64,000 bases of DNA from an uncultured Woeseiaceae bacterium. Lineage in GTDB: Bacteria > Pseudomonadota > Gammaproteobacteria > Steroidobacterales > Woeseiaceae. Positions 1 to 10,762 of the stretch are shown in pieces. Below the pieces are notes generated by a model. That model was not told the origin of the DNA, searched no databases, and was given only the letters and a program-made list of their open reading frames with translations. The DNA is taken from NCBI GenBank assembly GCA_947259985.1, contig CAMYOJ010000011.1:20259-84258 (forward strand), given 5' to 3'. Every line of letters starts with the position of its first letter. The stretch's first letter is position 1. Position numbers and translations under genes: made by a program.

Positions 1-2841
1 TTCGCGACGCCCAACGACACGTCTGTATACACGTTGGGCACCTGGGCTGACGGCAGTATCTGGTATGGCGCCGACGAGGTCGGCCTCGTGCGACTGAAAC
101 CGGATGGTGACGGCAGTTACGAACAGACCATTGTCGGCGACGAAAACGGCGAATCAGATCGCCTGTACAATTTTGTACGTCTCACGGAAAAACTGGAAGG
201 TGGATACGACGAAGAGCTCCTGAGTTCGCATGAGGGCTTGTCGAATCGCCTTTTCAACCACATTCGTCTTACGGGTCCGAATTCTGCGTGGATAGCCACC
301 GAGGAGGGCGGCCTTTTCCGTTTCCAGAACGGCGGTTTTGTGGACTTCGGCGAGGCGACCCCACTTTCGGACCAGACGATATACCTCGTCGAGCCACTCG
401 ACAACGGCACCCTGGTTGTCGGCGGCGAGCAGGGCCTGTACCAATTTGTGCCAGGCTCACCCGGCATTGCGCATTATAACCAGGCGAATGGCTTTATCGG
501 CCTCGAGACGAACGTGCATTCCACCTATGTCGATTCGAGCGGCTACCTTTGGGTTGGTACGGTTGATGGCGCCTCCCGCATGGATATTTCCCAACCCATG
601 TCGCGCGCATTCGAGCCGACGCCGACGATCGTACGCGTCGAGACTGAACTCGACGGCCGCCAGATTCTGGACAATCACGAGATTGAGCCGAATCAGCTGG
701 GCGCCCATGTCGAGTACGCGGCGATCTCGCTCCTCAACCCGCGCGGCATGCAGTACAGCTACAAGCTCGTTGGCGTCGACATGGACTGGGGTTCACCAAC
801 CACCAACCGCGCGGTGAGCTATCCGCGAATTCCGCCGGGCTCGTACGAGTTCGTTGTTCGGGCCCGTTACCCGGGCGGTGAATGGAGCAGCCAGGCCGCA
901 AGTCACCGCTTCACGATACTGCCGTACTTCTGGCAGCAGCCGTGGTTCGTGTTTGCCATGATCCTTGTTGCGCTGGTCGTGCTAAGGGCATTCATGGTTT
1001 ACCGCACACGCAACATCGAGTGGCTGAACGCAACGTTGCGCGCCCAGGTCGAGGAACGTACGCAGTCGATCGAGCAGGCGCGGCAAAAATTGCAGCTCAG
1101 CCACGAGCGTCTGACCAGGGAAATCGAGGCGCGAGCCGAGGTAGAAACACGCTTCCTGAACGCGTTCGAGAATGCGCCAATCGGCATGGGTCTGCTCGAC
1201 GGCGATGGCAAATTGTTCGATGCCAACCCGGCACTCAAGGACATGTTCTGGCCCGCGCTGCTCGGTCGCCCGTTCGCGGACACGATTTCCGAAGAGGACC
1301 GCGACGAATTCGAAGATAAATACCGCAAACTCGTCGATGCCGAACTCGATAGTCTTCACGAGAAGCTCGCTTGTGTCGGTGCCACTGGCCAGGAAGTGCA
1401 GGTCGTGGCGAATCTGTCGGTAGTGCGCTCTGATGAAGGCGAGTTCCTGTACAGCGTGTTGCAGGTACAGGACGTGACGGAGTCAATGCAGCTCACTGTG
1501 CAGCTCGAATACCAGGCAAGCTACGACGAACTTACGAATCTGCTCAATCGGCGCGCGTTCGAGGCCCAGCTCGAGAAAGCCTGGCAAAGCGCCGCGGACG
1601 GCAAGAAACAGAGTTACCTGATGTTTATGGACCTTGACCAGTTCAAGGTCGTCAACGACACCTCGGGGCATACGGCCGGCGACCAGCTGTTGCGCGACGT
1701 CAGTGAAATCCTTACGGACAGCGTTCGCGCCAACGACATCGTGGGCCGCCTGGGTGGCGACGAGTTCGGCCTGATCCTCTGGGAATGCCCTACTAAAGTC
1801 GCCAAGCGAATTGCCGAGTCGATACGCCAGCGCATCGAGGAGTATCGATTCCACTGGGACATCGAGACCTACCGGATTGGCGTCAGTATCGGCGGATTGC
1901 CGATCGACCCCGAGGTTGGCGATATCAGTGAGCTGCAGCAGCTGGCGGACGCAGCCTGTTATGCCGCGAAGGAAGCGGGACGCAACCGCGTACACATGGT
2001 TTCGGGCGAAAAGGATTCGGCTCGCGCCCACCGCGGGCAGGTGCGCTGGGTACAGCGCCTGCGCGAGGCGATGGAGAAGAATCGCTTTGCCATTTACGGG
2101 CAGCAAATCGCGCCGGTCGACGCCGATTCGGACGAGCCGGAGAGCCTGGAAATCCTGCTGCGATTGCGGGATCCGGAGACGCGCAAGCTGATTCCGCCCG
2201 GAGCTTTCCTGCCGGCAGCTGAACGTTACGGTCTCAGCGTCGAGCTCGACAAATGGGTTGTTACGAGCTTGTTGCACATGCTCTTCATCCATCACGCGTT
2301 CGAGGCCGTGCATCGTAACTACTGGATCAACCTGTCTGGCAGCAGCGTCGGCGACCGGCGATTTGCCGAATTCCTGAAGGACGCAGTGGCAAAGTCGCCG
2401 TTGCCTCCGGGAACGATCAATTTCGAAATTACCGAGACGGCGGTCATCCGAAACATTTCGGAGGCGAGTGATCTCATGAGCTCACTGCGCGAAATGGGGT
2501 GTCGATTCGCCCTCGATGATTTCGGCACCGGGCTGTCGTCTTTCGGTTATCTCAAGAAGCTGCCGGTCGATTACTTAAAGATCGACGGCATGTTCATTCG
2601 CGACCTGTTGAAAGACAAGACGGATCGTATCTTCGTCAAGTCGATTATCGATATTGCGCACACACTCGACATCAAGGCGGTCGCCGAATTCGTGGAGGAC
2701 GACGAGATAATGCGCGTCGTTCGCGAACTGGGCGCCGATTACGTACAAGGATTCGTCGTTGGCAAACCATTTGTCCTTGCACCCCGATTCCCCAAGGCAG
2801 CCGGATCCGAGCCGGCTGATATTCAGGCAAAAGCAGGCTGA
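1..2841 (+). CDS. Beta-propeller sensor with PAS, GGDEF and EAL domains (5' partial)
   Basis: The reading frame is open from base 1, so the start lies outside the window; the TTG at 34 is only the first start-like codon. The N-terminal 200 or so residues have the repeated W-x-G pattern of two-component-regulator propeller repeats, followed by a Y_Y_Y-type domain (about 225-293, counted from base 34), one membrane helix (about 300-318), a coiled coil, a PAS domain (about 372-490), a GGDEF domain with intact GGDEF at 574-578, and an EAL domain. The EAL signature reads EIL near 706; the acidic residue is kept, and FEITET, DDFGTG, LKIDG and QGF motifs are present. It should be an inner-membrane protein that senses in the periplasm and makes and/or degrades c-di-GMP. 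The HDOD gene follows after 9 nt, so the two are probably co-transcribed. The ligand cannot be told. Confidence 0.9.
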   Translation, partial: FATPNDTSVYTLGTWADGSIWYGADEVGLVRLKPDGDGSYEQTIVGDENGESDRLYNFVRLTEKLEGGYDEELLSSHEGLSNRLFNHIRLTGPNSAWIATEEGGLFRFQNGGFVDFGEATPLSDQTIYLVEPLDNGTLVVGGEQGLYQFVPGSPGIAHYNQANGFIGLETNVHSTYVDSSGYLWVGTVDGASRMDISQPMSRAFEPTPTIVRVETELDGRQILDNHEIEPNQLGAHVEYAAISLLNPRGMQYSYKLVGVDMDWGSPTTNRAVSYPRIPPGSYEFVVRARYPGGEWSSQAASHRFTILPYFWQQPWFVFAMILVALVVLRAFMVYRTRNIEWLNATLRAQVEERTQSIEQARQKLQLSHERLTREIEARAEVETRFLNAFENAPIGMGLLDGDGKLFDANPALKDMFWPALLGRPFADTISEEDRDEFEDKYRKLVDAELDSLHEKLACVGATGQEVQVVANLSVVRSDEGEFLYSVLQVQDVTESMQLTVQLEYQASYDELTNLLNRRAFEAQLEKAWQSAADGKKQSYLMFMDLDQFKVVNDTSGHTAGDQLLRDVSEILTDSVRANDIVGRLGGDEFGLILWECPTKVAKRIAESIRQRIEEYRFHWDIETYRIGVSIGGLPIDPEVGDISELQQLADAACYAAKEAGRNRVHMVSGEKDSARAHRGQVRWVQRLREAMEKNRFAIYGQQIAPVDADSDEPESLEILLRLRDPETRKLIPPGAFLPAAERYGLSVELDKWVVTSLLHMLFIHHAFEAVHRNYWINLSGSSVGDRRFAEFLKDAVAKSPLPPGTINFEITETAVIRNISEASDLMSSLREMGCRFALDDFGTGLSSFGYLKKLPVDYLKIDGMFIRDLLKDKTDRIFVKSIIDIAHTLDIKAVAEFVEDDEIMRVVRELGADYVQGFVVGKPFVLAPRFPKAAGSEPADIQAKAG

Positions 2842-2850
2842 GGAAAACCT

Positions 2851-3726
2851 ATGAGCGTGGCAACAGACATTACGGAAACAGCGGCGAGGTTCGCCAAATC
2901 GATTCAGGCACTACCGCCTTTACCGGCGACAGCCCAGGAAATTCTCACCTGCTTCGGTGACGAGTTTATTGATGCCGACAAGGTGGCGGCCGTTGTCAAC
3001 GGCGACCCGGGCATCTGCGCCAAGTTGCTGGGGCTCGCAAATTCCGCATACTTCGGGCTCGCGGAGCCAGTCAACCATATCGGCGAGGCGATCTCCCGGG
3101 TACTCGGCGTCGATACAGTGCGATCGCTGGTCCTGGCTATGGCGATCCAGCAGTCCTTCAATAGCAAGGAGTGCCCTGAATTCGATGTTGAGCGATTCTG
3201 GACGCAATCGCTCATGGCAGCGGAATGCTGCAAGAAGATCGCCGCCGCCGACGAAGATGCCGATGACGCCGAGCGAGACCTCGCGTACTCGGCGGGCCTG
3301 TGCCACAACCTCGGACTCATGGCGTTGACGCACATGGAGCCGGCCCGGACCAATGGCGTGCTGAAAACGCACCGTGAACACGATCGAAGCGATGCATTGG
3401 CGGACCTGTTCGACCAGGAATTCGAGACCGATCACAAGATAGTAACTGCCGAGCTGGGGCGCATCTGGTCTTTGCCTGCACCGATGGTTGCGGCCTATCA
3501 ATACCGCGCGTTTCCCGAGGCGCATTGCGACGACCGACTCGGTCTCGTCGTTGCGGCCGGTGTCACGGCTGTAGAAAACGCCGAACGTGACGAACAGCAG
3601 CACTGCAGCCTGTCCAGGTGGTCGGGCGAACTCGGCATCGACGAAGAGGAGATCCAGGACATGGCCATTCTCAGCGATCGCCAAAAAGAACGCGTGCAAT
3701 CACTCGCCAGCAAGATGACACGCTAG
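2851..3726 (+). CDS. HDOD domain signalling protein
   Basis: This 291-residue soluble protein has the HDOD pattern near its N terminus: a GDPGICAKLL helix followed by LANSAYFG, then helical segments typical of degenerate HD-type output domains. HDOD proteins generally act as signalling scaffolds or regulators in motility and c-di-GMP networks and often lie beside GGDEF/EAL genes, as here. The ATG at 2851 is 9 nt after the stop of the preceding gene and a GAGGAAA ribosome-binding sequence overlaps the spacer, which supports both the start and co-transcription. The partner and the signal are unknown. The family call is firm; the function is inferred from the family only. Confidence 0.85.
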   Translation: MSVATDITETAARFAKSIQALPPLPATAQEILTCFGDEFIDADKVAAVVNGDPGICAKLLGLANSAYFGLAEPVNHIGEAISRVLGVDTVRSLVLAMAIQQSFNSKECPEFDVERFWTQSLMAAECCKKIAAADEDADDAERDLAYSAGLCHNLGLMALTHMEPARTNGVLKTHREHDRSDALADLFDQEFETDHKIVTAELGRIWSLPAPMVAAYQYRAFPEAHCDDRLGLVVAAGVTAVENAERDEQQHCSLSRWSGELGIDEEEIQDMAILSDRQKERVQSLASKMTR

Positions 3727-3761
3727 CTGGCTCCGCTTTTACCCCGATCTTGAGCCGTCAA

Positions 3762-3938
3762 TTGGCGACAAGCGACGGAGAAGGGTTTGGAGGACAACCC
3801 GATGAGTCAATCAGACGCCCCGAAGAGAATGCTCAAATACGAGTCGGCCAGCCTGGCTTCGATAGTTTTGACGGCAACGTGCGCGGCATTCACCGCGTGG
3901 GCACGGGTTTGCGAATCAGTGCGCAGCTGCAGCAACTC
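3762..3938 (+). pseudogene. Probable remnant of a yfiR-like gene (C-terminal part)
   Basis: In the gap between the HDOD gene and the hybrid kinase, one forward frame reads TSDGEGF, then about 30 codons later SFDGNVRG, and ends in GLRISAQLQQL. YfiR-family proteins end in this order: a T-x-SD-x-EGF segment, an F[DE]-x-N segment and a GLRIS[SA]QL tail. Nothing matching the YfiR N terminus, signal peptide or middle is present, and the frame has neither a proper start nor a stop after the tail. YfiR genes commonly precede CHASE8 sensors such as the next gene, which supports the call. A different frame starts at ATG 3802 behind a good GGAGGA site and runs 57 codons; it might be the old start of the same gene joined to the tail by an internal deletion, or a real small gene. 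Recognition is from memory of the family, so confidence is modest. Confidence 0.38.
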
Positions 3939-3975
3939 CCCGTTTCTGTCGGCAGCCTTGGAGGGCGTGTAGTCG

Positions 3976-6783
3976 ATGAAGCAGGGAATGTTCAACGACC
4001 TGTCGATTACGAGGAAGCTGACGTGGATCATGCACGTCGCAACTCTGTTCGCCGTACTGATCGCAGCATTGCTGTTTGGCGCGTCCGAGGCGCTGCACTA
4101 CCGCAAGGCCACCATCGAGGAGATCGTCACGCTTGGCGATGTCATCGGGACAAATAGTACTGCGGCGATTACGTTCGAAGATGAGCAGTTGGCGAACAAC
4201 GTGCTGGCTCCGCTGAGTGCCGATCCGGCAATCATCATTGCGCGTATCTACATGGCTGATGGCAAGCTCCTGGCGACCTATACTGCGGACAAGAACGCCG
4301 AATCGGCAAATACTGCTGCCGAGATCGAAGAGCTGCTCGGAGCGGCAATGGAAAGCCGCAGCCCGACAGAGACATTCCGCGGACTCAGTTACCTTGACGC
4401 CGTCAAGCCTATTTTCTTCGACACCGAGCTGATTGGCTATTTGCACCTTCGTTCGTCCCTTCGCGACCTCGTCCTGACACTGCATCGCATCGCGCTGGTC
4501 GCCGGAGCGGTCGTCCTGATGGCGGTAATTCTCGGCTACTTTCTTTCCTTCCGTCTGCAATCGGCAGTATCACAACCAATCGTCGCGCTCTCGAGGCTGA
4601 TGCGCAAAGTCAGTGAACAACAGGACTATTCGGTAAGGGTCGAACCGACATCGGGCGACGAGATTGGTGAGCTCATGAACGGTTTCAATGACATGTTGGC
4701 GCAGATCAACATGCGTGACCTCAAGCTCGCCGACGCAAATGCAGAGCTGATGGAGTCTTTTGACGAAACGCTTAAGGCCAAGGAGGCTGCGGAGCTGGCG
4801 AGCAGCGCGAAGAGCGACTTCCTCGCGCGCATGAGTCACGAGATTCGTACGCCGATGAATGGCGTGCTTGGCATGACCGAGCTGCTGCTCTCGGCCGATC
4901 TCAGCGAGAGTGAACGCAAGTTCGCGGAGACTATCCAGCAGTCCGGCGAGTCATTGCTCGCGATCATCAACGACATCCTCGATTTCTCCAAGGTCGAGGC
5001 GGGCAAGCTGACGCTGGAGCAGTCCGACTACGACGTCTGTGACGCGCTGGAGAGCATCGTGGATCTGCTGTACAACCGCGCACAGCAGAAGGGCGTTGGC
5101 CTGATAGGAGCGATTAATCCCGACGTGACGTCGATTATTAACGGTGATCCGACACGCCTTCGCCAGGTGCTCATGAACCTGATCGGCAACGCGATCAAGT
5201 TTACGAACGAAGGGCAGATCGTCGTGGAACTGTCACAACGCGAGGTAGTGTCCGGTCGCCAAGAGCTGTTCTTCGCTGTCAGGGATACGGGTATCGGTAT
5301 CGAGGCGACGAAGGCGGCACTGATCTTCGACAGTTTTTCCCAGGCAGACGTGTCGACGACCCGCGAGCATGGCGGCACCGGGCTGGGGCTGGCGATCTCG
5401 AAGCAACTCGTGGAATTGATGGGCGGGGAAATCGGCGTCGATAGCCAGCTGGACGAAGGATCGACATTCTGGTTCACGCTGCCGATCGTGCCGGCGCGGT
5501 TTGACGAAAGCGTGACGTCGCGAATATTCGAACCATTGCCGGGCGTCAGGGCACTGGTCGTCGACGATAACCAGATCAACCGTGATGTACTCGAGCGTCA
5601 GATGACGGCATGGGACATCGAAGTACTCACTGCCTCGAACGCTTCGGAAGCCATGCACATGTTGAGCGTTGGCGCCGATGCCGGTGAGGAATTCGACATT
5701 GTCCTGCTGGACTTCTTCATGCCCGGTACCGATGGGCCGCAGCTGGCGGCGGCGATACGGTCACGACCCGATTTCGGGAAACCCGGAATCATGATGTTGA
5801 GTTCGGCGGGGTCGAACCTCGACCCTCAAGCTCTGGATAGTGACGACATCGACCTGTACCTGTCCAAGCCCGTTCGTCGATCGGTATTGCACGAGTCAGT
5901 CACGTATGTCCTGCAGGAAGGGCGGTTCGAGCAGAGCCACAATTTCGAGAGCGAAGTCCTGACGACCACGAACCAGCGGCTGTTCGATCTCAAGGTTTTG
6001 CTGGTCGAGGATATCCCGATCAATATGCAGGTCGCGCGCTATATGCTGGCTGCGATGGGTTGCAGTGTCGTGGAAGCCTTCAACGGTAAGGATGCCCTGG
6101 AGTGCATAGAAAAAGAGCGGCCGGACGCCGTGCTGATGGACTGCCAGATGCCCGTGATGGACGGCTACAACGCCACGCGTGTGCAACGACAGCGGGAGAA
6201 AGAAAGCGGCGTCGACAGGCTGCCGATCATTGCGCTAACCGCGAATGCGCTTGCCGAAGACCGGCAGCGTTGCCTCGACGCCGGTATGGACGACTTCATC
6301 AGCAAGCCATTCAGTCGCGAGCAGCTGCAGGAAGCGCTGGCGCGCTGGGAGGCCGACGAAACCGGCCACAGCATAACGCTCGTCGATACCGGTGAGCCCG
6401 CGAACGATGCAAACGCCCACGAGGATCCTGTTATCGATCGCAGCGCACTGGACCAGATCGACGAACTCGATCCGGAACAGGACGGCAGTTTGCTGAACAA
6501 CATAATCGACACATACGTTGAGAATGCCGAGGTGCTGATGCTCGAGCTCAGCGAAGCGGCCGGTCAGGACGACCTCACGACGGCCGTGCGCGCTGCGCAC
6601 TCGCTCAAGTCATCGAGTGCCAACGTGGGCGCGCGCCGCCTGTCAGGGCTGTGCGCGACGATGGAGAAGCACGGGCGTGACGGAAACATCGAGCCGATAA
6701 CGGTGAATATCGACCGGGCATGGAAAGAGTACGAAATCGCAGTGAAAGAACTGCTGAGTAACAAGACGGAGATTGCGGCGTGA
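3976..6783 (+). CDS. Hybrid sensor histidine kinase with CHASE8-type sensor, two receiver domains and Hpt
   Basis: This 935-residue membrane protein has an N-terminal helix, a periplasmic segment of CHASE8 type (containing the [11 protein letters not shown] stretch typical of that fold), a second helix near 175-195, HAMP, then a HisKA domain with [10 protein letters not shown] (phosphoacceptor His about 288). The HATPase domain has the DTGIGI and GGTGLGLAI boxes. Two receiver domains follow (phosphoacceptor Asp about 579 and 722), then an Hpt domain with AAHSLKSSS (His about 875). This is the full layout of a BarA-like multistep phosphorelay. The CHASE8 fold is shared with YfiN-type diguanylate cyclases, whose periplasmic partner is YfiR; a probable yfiR remnant lies just upstream. 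The end overlaps the GTG start of the next gene by 4 nt, so that regulator is a likely phosphotransfer target. Confidence 0.92.
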   Translation: MKQGMFNDLSITRKLTWIMHVATLFAVLIAALLFGASEALHYRKATIEEIVTLGDVIGTNSTAAITFEDEQLANNVLAPLSADPAIIIARIYMADGKLLATYTADKNAESANTAAEIEELLGAAMESRSPTETFRGLSYLDAVKPIFFDTELIGYLHLRSSLRDLVLTLHRIALVAGAVVLMAVILGYFLSFRLQSAVSQPIVALSRLMRKVSEQQDYSVRVEPTSGDEIGELMNGFNDMLAQINMRDLKLADANAELMESFDETLKAKEAAELASSAKSDFLARMSHEIRTPMNGVLGMTELLLSADLSESERKFAETIQQSGESLLAIINDILDFSKVEAGKLTLEQSDYDVCDALESIVDLLYNRAQQKGVGLIGAINPDVTSIINGDPTRLRQVLMNLIGNAIKFTNEGQIVVELSQREVVSGRQELFFAVRDTGIGIEATKAALIFDSFSQADVSTTREHGGTGLGLAISKQLVELMGGEIGVDSQLDEGSTFWFTLPIVPARFDESVTSRIFEPLPGVRALVVDDNQINRDVLERQMTAWDIEVLTASNASEAMHMLSVGADAGEEFDIVLLDFFMPGTDGPQLAAAIRSRPDFGKPGIMMLSSAGSNLDPQALDSDDIDLYLSKPVRRSVLHESVTYVLQEGRFEQSHNFESEVLTTTNQRLFDLKVLLVEDIPINMQVARYMLAAMGCSVVEAFNGKDALECIEKERPDAVLMDCQMPVMDGYNATRVQRQREKESGVDRLPIIALTANALAEDRQRCLDAGMDDFISKPFSREQLQEALARWEADETGHSITLVDTGEPANDANAHEDPVIDRSALDQIDELDPEQDGSLLNNIIDTYVENAEVLMLELSEAAGQDDLTTAVRAAHSLKSSSANVGARRLSGLCATMEKHGRDGNIEPITVNIDRAWKEYEIAVKELLSNKTEIAA

Positions 6784-8897
6784 CCAGGGATACCACGAAA
6801 AAGGAAGTGGTCGTCATTGCGGACGACGACCCGACCATTCGCAAGGTAATGAAAGCAGCTCTTGAGAAGGGCGGATTCGAGGTCGTCGACGTCGACAACG
6901 GCGCTATGGCGTGTGCGGCGTTTGCGCAGCACAATCCGTCGATCGTGCTGCTCGACGTCGAGATGCCCGTGCAGGACGGTTTTTCGGCGTGCGCGCAGAT
7001 TCGGCGCCTGCCAGGCGGCGAGGCAATCCCGGTAGTTATGGTAACGGGACGCGACGATATCGAAGCAGTAGACCAGGCGTACAAGGCCGGTGCTACTGAC
7101 TTTATTGCCAAACCGATCAACTGGCCGATATTCGGTCACCGCGTGCAGTACATTCTTCGGGCAAGTCACGACTACCAGAACATGCGACGCTCGGAGGCCA
7201 AGAACGAGGTATTGCTCAACGCGATGCCGGACACGTTCGTCGTACTGGCCGCAGACGACGAGGTCACCGATTTCATTCCAGGCAAGTTTGACTGTCCATT
7301 GCCGCGGCCTGGTGAAGGTGACGTTTTTGTCGGTGACTTCCTGCCGGAGAATGTTGCCAAGGCCTGGCGCAGGGCGAGTCATTTCGTTAGCAAGAAAGGC
7401 AAACCGACGCGCATCGAATTCGCGATAAACGGCAACGAGGACAGGGTGAGTCATTACGAGGCGCGCTTTGTGCCCTACGTCGATCGCCGCACGCTGGTGC
7501 TGGTATCGGAAATTACGGATCGAAAGATGGCCGAGCAACGGATTCGACGGCTCGCATTTTACGATACGTTAACCGGACTCCCCAACCGGCAGGCATTCCG
7601 CTTGCAACTCGGCGGCATGATCGATGAAGCCAGTGACAAGAGCGACAAGGTCGCCGTGTTGTATATCGATCTCGACAACTTCAAGCGCATCAACGATACG
7701 CTGGGCCATACAATCGGCGACGGTGTGCTGGACGCAGTCGCCAGGCGCCTTTCGAGTTCGGTGCGAAACCGTGGCCAGGCAACCGAGAATGACGAGGTTC
7801 CGGCGGGCGTAGCCCGATTGGGCGGCGACGAGTTCGCCTGTGCGATCAGCGGCTTCGACGACATTGACGTGCTGTCGACGATTGCCGACCGGATCTGCGA
7901 GCAGTTGCGTAAACCCGTTCCCTACAAGGGCCACGAGTTCGTCGTGACCCCCAGCATCGGCGTCTCGATCTATCCGGAAGACGGCGACAACGTCGAGGAT
8001 CTCCTCAAGAATGCCGACGTCGCCATGTACCAGGCCAAGGACGCGGGCAGGGACACGGTGCGGTTCTACTCCGGAACGATGAGCGTGCGCTCGCTTCACG
8101 GACTGGCACTCGAGCAGGACCTGCGTAAAGTCGTGGAAAATGAGGAGCTCGAACTCCACTATCAGCCCAAGCTCGATCTCAGGACCGGCATGCTCGTTGG
8201 TGCCGAGGCGCTGGTGCGCTGGAAGGACGAGGACGGCAAATACATCCCGCCATCGAGTTTCATACCGCTGGCCGAGGAAACCGGCCTGATCATTCCGCTG
8301 GGCGACTGGGTACTGCGGACAGCCTGCAAACAGGCGCACGACTGGGACCATGCTTACGGTCACGCGCCGCGCATCGCGGTCAACATTTCGAGCCAGCAGT
8401 TCTACCAGAGTGATCTGCAACAGACCGTGATGAAGGCCCTGTTCGAGGCCGGCGCCAGGCCGAGCCTGCTGCAACTGGAACTCACGGAGAGCATCCTGAT
8501 GCGGGATATCGAGAAGACGATCCGGACGCTCGAATACCTGAAAAGCACGGGAATTACCCTGGCCATCGATGACTTCGGTACCGGGTACTCGTCATTGAGC
8601 TACCTGAAACGATTCCCGATCGACACAATCAAGATTGACCGCTCGTTCGTCATGGATCTCGAGGCGAGCAATGACGGCGCGACCATCTGCGCCGCGATCA
8701 TCGCAATGGCGGGACAGCTGGGGCTGACCGTCATCGCCGAGGGCGTCGAGACTACTGCGCAAGTCGAGTTCCTGCGCTCACAAGACTGTGACCAGATGCA
8801 GGGGTTCCTGCTGAGCAAGCCGGTAAGTGCGCAAGAGTACGAGCAACGTTTTCTCGCCAACCCGGTGTCGACATTCAGTTTTGAATCGGCCGGTTAG
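6780..8897 (+). CDS. Response regulator with GGDEF and EAL output domains
   Basis: This 705-residue soluble protein starts with a receiver domain (DDDPT acidic pocket, phosphoacceptor Asp 59 in LLDVEMP, Lys in IAKPI). A PAS-like linker follows, then a GGDEF domain with intact GGDEF at 348-352, then an EAL domain with canonical EAL at 476-478, [21 protein letters not shown] and AEGVE. Both catalytic domains look intact, so it could act as diguanylate cyclase, phosphodiesterase or both. The GTG start overlaps the stop of the hybrid kinase gene (GTGA), which indicates translational coupling and makes that kinase the obvious cognate partner. It converges with the ABC exporter gene, with 4 nt between the stops and no terminator hairpin that I can see. 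Confidence 0.92.
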   Translation: MTRDTTKKEVVVIADDDPTIRKVMKAALEKGGFEVVDVDNGAMACAAFAQHNPSIVLLDVEMPVQDGFSACAQIRRLPGGEAIPVVMVTGRDDIEAVDQAYKAGATDFIAKPINWPIFGHRVQYILRASHDYQNMRRSEAKNEVLLNAMPDTFVVLAADDEVTDFIPGKFDCPLPRPGEGDVFVGDFLPENVAKAWRRASHFVSKKGKPTRIEFAINGNEDRVSHYEARFVPYVDRRTLVLVSEITDRKMAEQRIRRLAFYDTLTGLPNRQAFRLQLGGMIDEASDKSDKVAVLYIDLDNFKRINDTLGHTIGDGVLDAVARRLSSSVRNRGQATENDEVPAGVARLGGDEFACAISGFDDIDVLSTIADRICEQLRKPVPYKGHEFVVTPSIGVSIYPEDGDNVEDLLKNADVAMYQAKDAGRDTVRFYSGTMSVRSLHGLALEQDLRKVVENEELELHYQPKLDLRTGMLVGAEALVRWKDEDGKYIPPSSFIPLAEETGLIIPLGDWVLRTACKQAHDWDHAYGHAPRIAVNISSQQFYQSDLQQTVMKALFEAGARPSLLQLELTESILMRDIEKTIRTLEYLKSTGITLAIDDFGTGYSSLSYLKRFPIDTIKIDRSFVMDLEASNDGATICAAIIAMAGQLGLTVIAEGVETTAQVEFLRSQDCDQMQGFLLSKPVSAQEYEQRFLANPVSTFSFESAG

Positions 8898-8901
8898 CCT
8901 G

Positions 8902-10725
8902 TTATTTGTAGCCGCGCGCCTGCAAATTGAACAGGTGCGCGTACTGGCCGTCTTCGGCGATCAGACTGTCGTGATCGCCGTGCTCGATGATTTCTCCCTG
9001 GTGGATAACAATGATCTGCGCCGCGGCACGCACCGTGGAAAAGCGATGCGAAATGAGAATGATCATTTTGTCGCCGCTGGCCTTGCGGAAGTGTTCGAAA
9101 ATCGCAGCTTCTGATGACGCATCCATGGCAGCGGTGGGCTCGTCGAGAACCAGGATGTCGGCATCGGACCGCATGAAGGCGCGAGAAAGCGCAATCTTCT
9201 GCCATTGGCCGCCCGAGAGTTCGCGCCCACCCTTGAACCATCGCCCGAGCTGCGTCTTGTAACCATCGTGCATCTCCTCTATGAACGGCGCCGCCATGCC
9301 GGTTGTCGCCGCCTCCTGCCAGCGTCTCACGTCGTCTATATAACGCACATCACCGGCGCCGATGTTCTCGCCGACTGAAAACTGGTAGCGGCCAAAATCC
9401 TGGAAGATGACGCCGACCCGCTGCCGCAGTGCTTCGACATCCCACTCCTGCAGGTCGAGACCGTCGAGAAGAATCTGCCCCTCGGTAGGGTCGTACAGTC
9501 GAGTAAGCAGTTTAATTAGCGTCGTCTTACCGGAACCGTTCTCGCCAACCAGCGCGAGGCTCTTACCGGGCCGTACCTGCAAGCTGATGTTGTTCAGTGC
9601 TTTGTCATTGGCGCCGGGGTACACGAACGACACGTTTCGAAATTCGAGGCCGCGCTCGGGGTGCGGCCCGTGAACGGCTTCGCCGCGCCGCGTCGGCACG
9701 GGCTGTTCGAGGTAGTCGTAGAGGTTGGACAGATACAGGTTGTCCTCGTACATACCGCTGATGGCCGTCAGGATCGCGGCAACGGCAGATTGTCCCTGGC
9801 GAAACAGAAGGAGATACATCGTCATGGCGCCCAGCGTGATCGCACCGGCAATCGTGGTTACGACGATCCAGGCATAGGCGCCGTACAGGGCGGCAGTAGA
9901 CAGCAGGCCAAGAACGAATCCCCAGGTGTCGCGGCGTATGGTCAGGCGCCGATCCTCCACGAACAGCTTGCGGAAGATGTCCCGATAGCGTTGCAGCAGG
10001 CGCGGGCCGAGCTGGAACAGCTTGACCTCCTTGACGCCGTCTTCGCGCGCGATGACGGTCTCGAGGTACATCTGCATACGCGTGTCCGGTGAGCGCCAGC
10101 GAAAAAGGCGAAACGCATCGCCCGAAAACTTGGCTTCGGCGAAAAAAGACGGCAGCCCGGCACCTACGAGGATCACGACGGCCCAGGGTGAAAACGTCAC
10201 GAGCAGTACCGCGTAACTCGTCAGTGAGATCATGTTCTGCACGAGGCCGAAGGTCCGGGTCACGAGGCTCAGCGGACGGCTTGACGCTTCGCGGCGCGCC
10301 TGCGTCAGCTTGTCGTAGAACTCCGAGTCCTCGAAATGCGTGAGCTCGAGCGTCAGCGCTTTCTCGAGAATCATGACGTTGACCCTCTGGCCGAGCAGGG
10401 CGCGAAGTAAAGACTGGCTGGCCGAGAGACCGCGTTGTGCGGCCGCCACCGCCGTCACCACGAGTGCTTCCAGAAACACGAGCCACAACACGCCTTTGGT
10501 GTCAGGATCGGCCGCTTGCGTCGCCGCGACAACGCCGTCGACAATCAGCTGGCCGATGTAGGCAATCGCAGCCGGAAGCACGCCGGCGACGAGCGTAAGC
10601 AGTGCCAATGTCACAGTCAGTGGCCGACTCGTCGTCCAAACGAGTTGCAGCGCGCGGTTGCTGTAGCCGAACACGCCGAGGCTACGGCGCAGCAGTCCGA
10701 CTGAATTGTCTGTTTCTTCGGGCAT
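8902..10725 (-). CDS. ABC exporter, fused permease and ATP-binding domains
   Basis: This 607-residue half-transporter has an ABC type-1 transmembrane domain of about six helices in the first 330 residues and a C-terminal nucleotide-binding domain. The ATPase motifs are all present: Walker A GENGSGKTT (about 390), Q-loop IFQDFGRY, signature LSGGQ (about 503), Walker B ILVLDEPTAAMD and the switch His in ISHRFSTV. It would work as a dimer in the inner membrane. The architecture is that of MsbA/LmrA or peptide exporters; there is no N-terminal C39 peptidase domain and nothing nearby identifies the substrate. It is transcribed divergently from the small broken gene that follows. Confidence 0.88.
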   Translation of the reverse strand: MPEETDNSVGLLRRSLGVFGYSNRALQLVWTTSRPLTVTLALLTLVAGVLPAAIAYIGQLIVDGVVAATQAADPDTKGVLWLVFLEALVVTAVAAAQRGLSASQSLLRALLGQRVNVMILEKALTLELTHFEDSEFYDKLTQARREASSRPLSLVTRTFGLVQNMISLTSYAVLLVTFSPWAVVILVGAGLPSFFAEAKFSGDAFRLFRWRSPDTRMQMYLETVIAREDGVKEVKLFQLGPRLLQRYRDIFRKLFVEDRRLTIRRDTWGFVLGLLSTAALYGAYAWIVVTTIAGAITLGAMTMYLLLFRQGQSAVAAILTAISGMYEDNLYLSNLYDYLEQPVPTRRGEAVHGPHPERGLEFRNVSFVYPGANDKALNNISLQVRPGKSLALVGENGSGKTTLIKLLTRLYDPTEGQILLDGLDLQEWDVEALRQRVGVIFQDFGRYQFSVGENIGAGDVRYIDDVRRWQEAATTGMAAPFIEEMHDGYKTQLGRWFKGGRELSGGQWQKIALSRAFMRSDADILVLDEPTAAMDASSEAAIFEHFRKASGDKMIILISHRFSTVRAAAQIIVIHQGEIIEHGDHDSLIAEDGQYAHLFNLQARGYK

Positions 10726-10762
10726 GAAGCGACCTAGAATACTGTAAACACGAGGTTAGTCC

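Noticed and set aside
1..2841. Inactive EAL domain because of EIL instead of EAL
   Set aside because: The metal-binding Glu and the other catalytic motifs are kept, so inactivity cannot be claimed.
3802..3972. A 57-codon frame (starts MSQSDAPKR) behind a good GGAGGA site upstream of the hybrid kinase
   Set aside because: Its residues match nothing and it overlaps the better-matching yfiR-like frame. I mention it with the remnant but do not list it as a gene.
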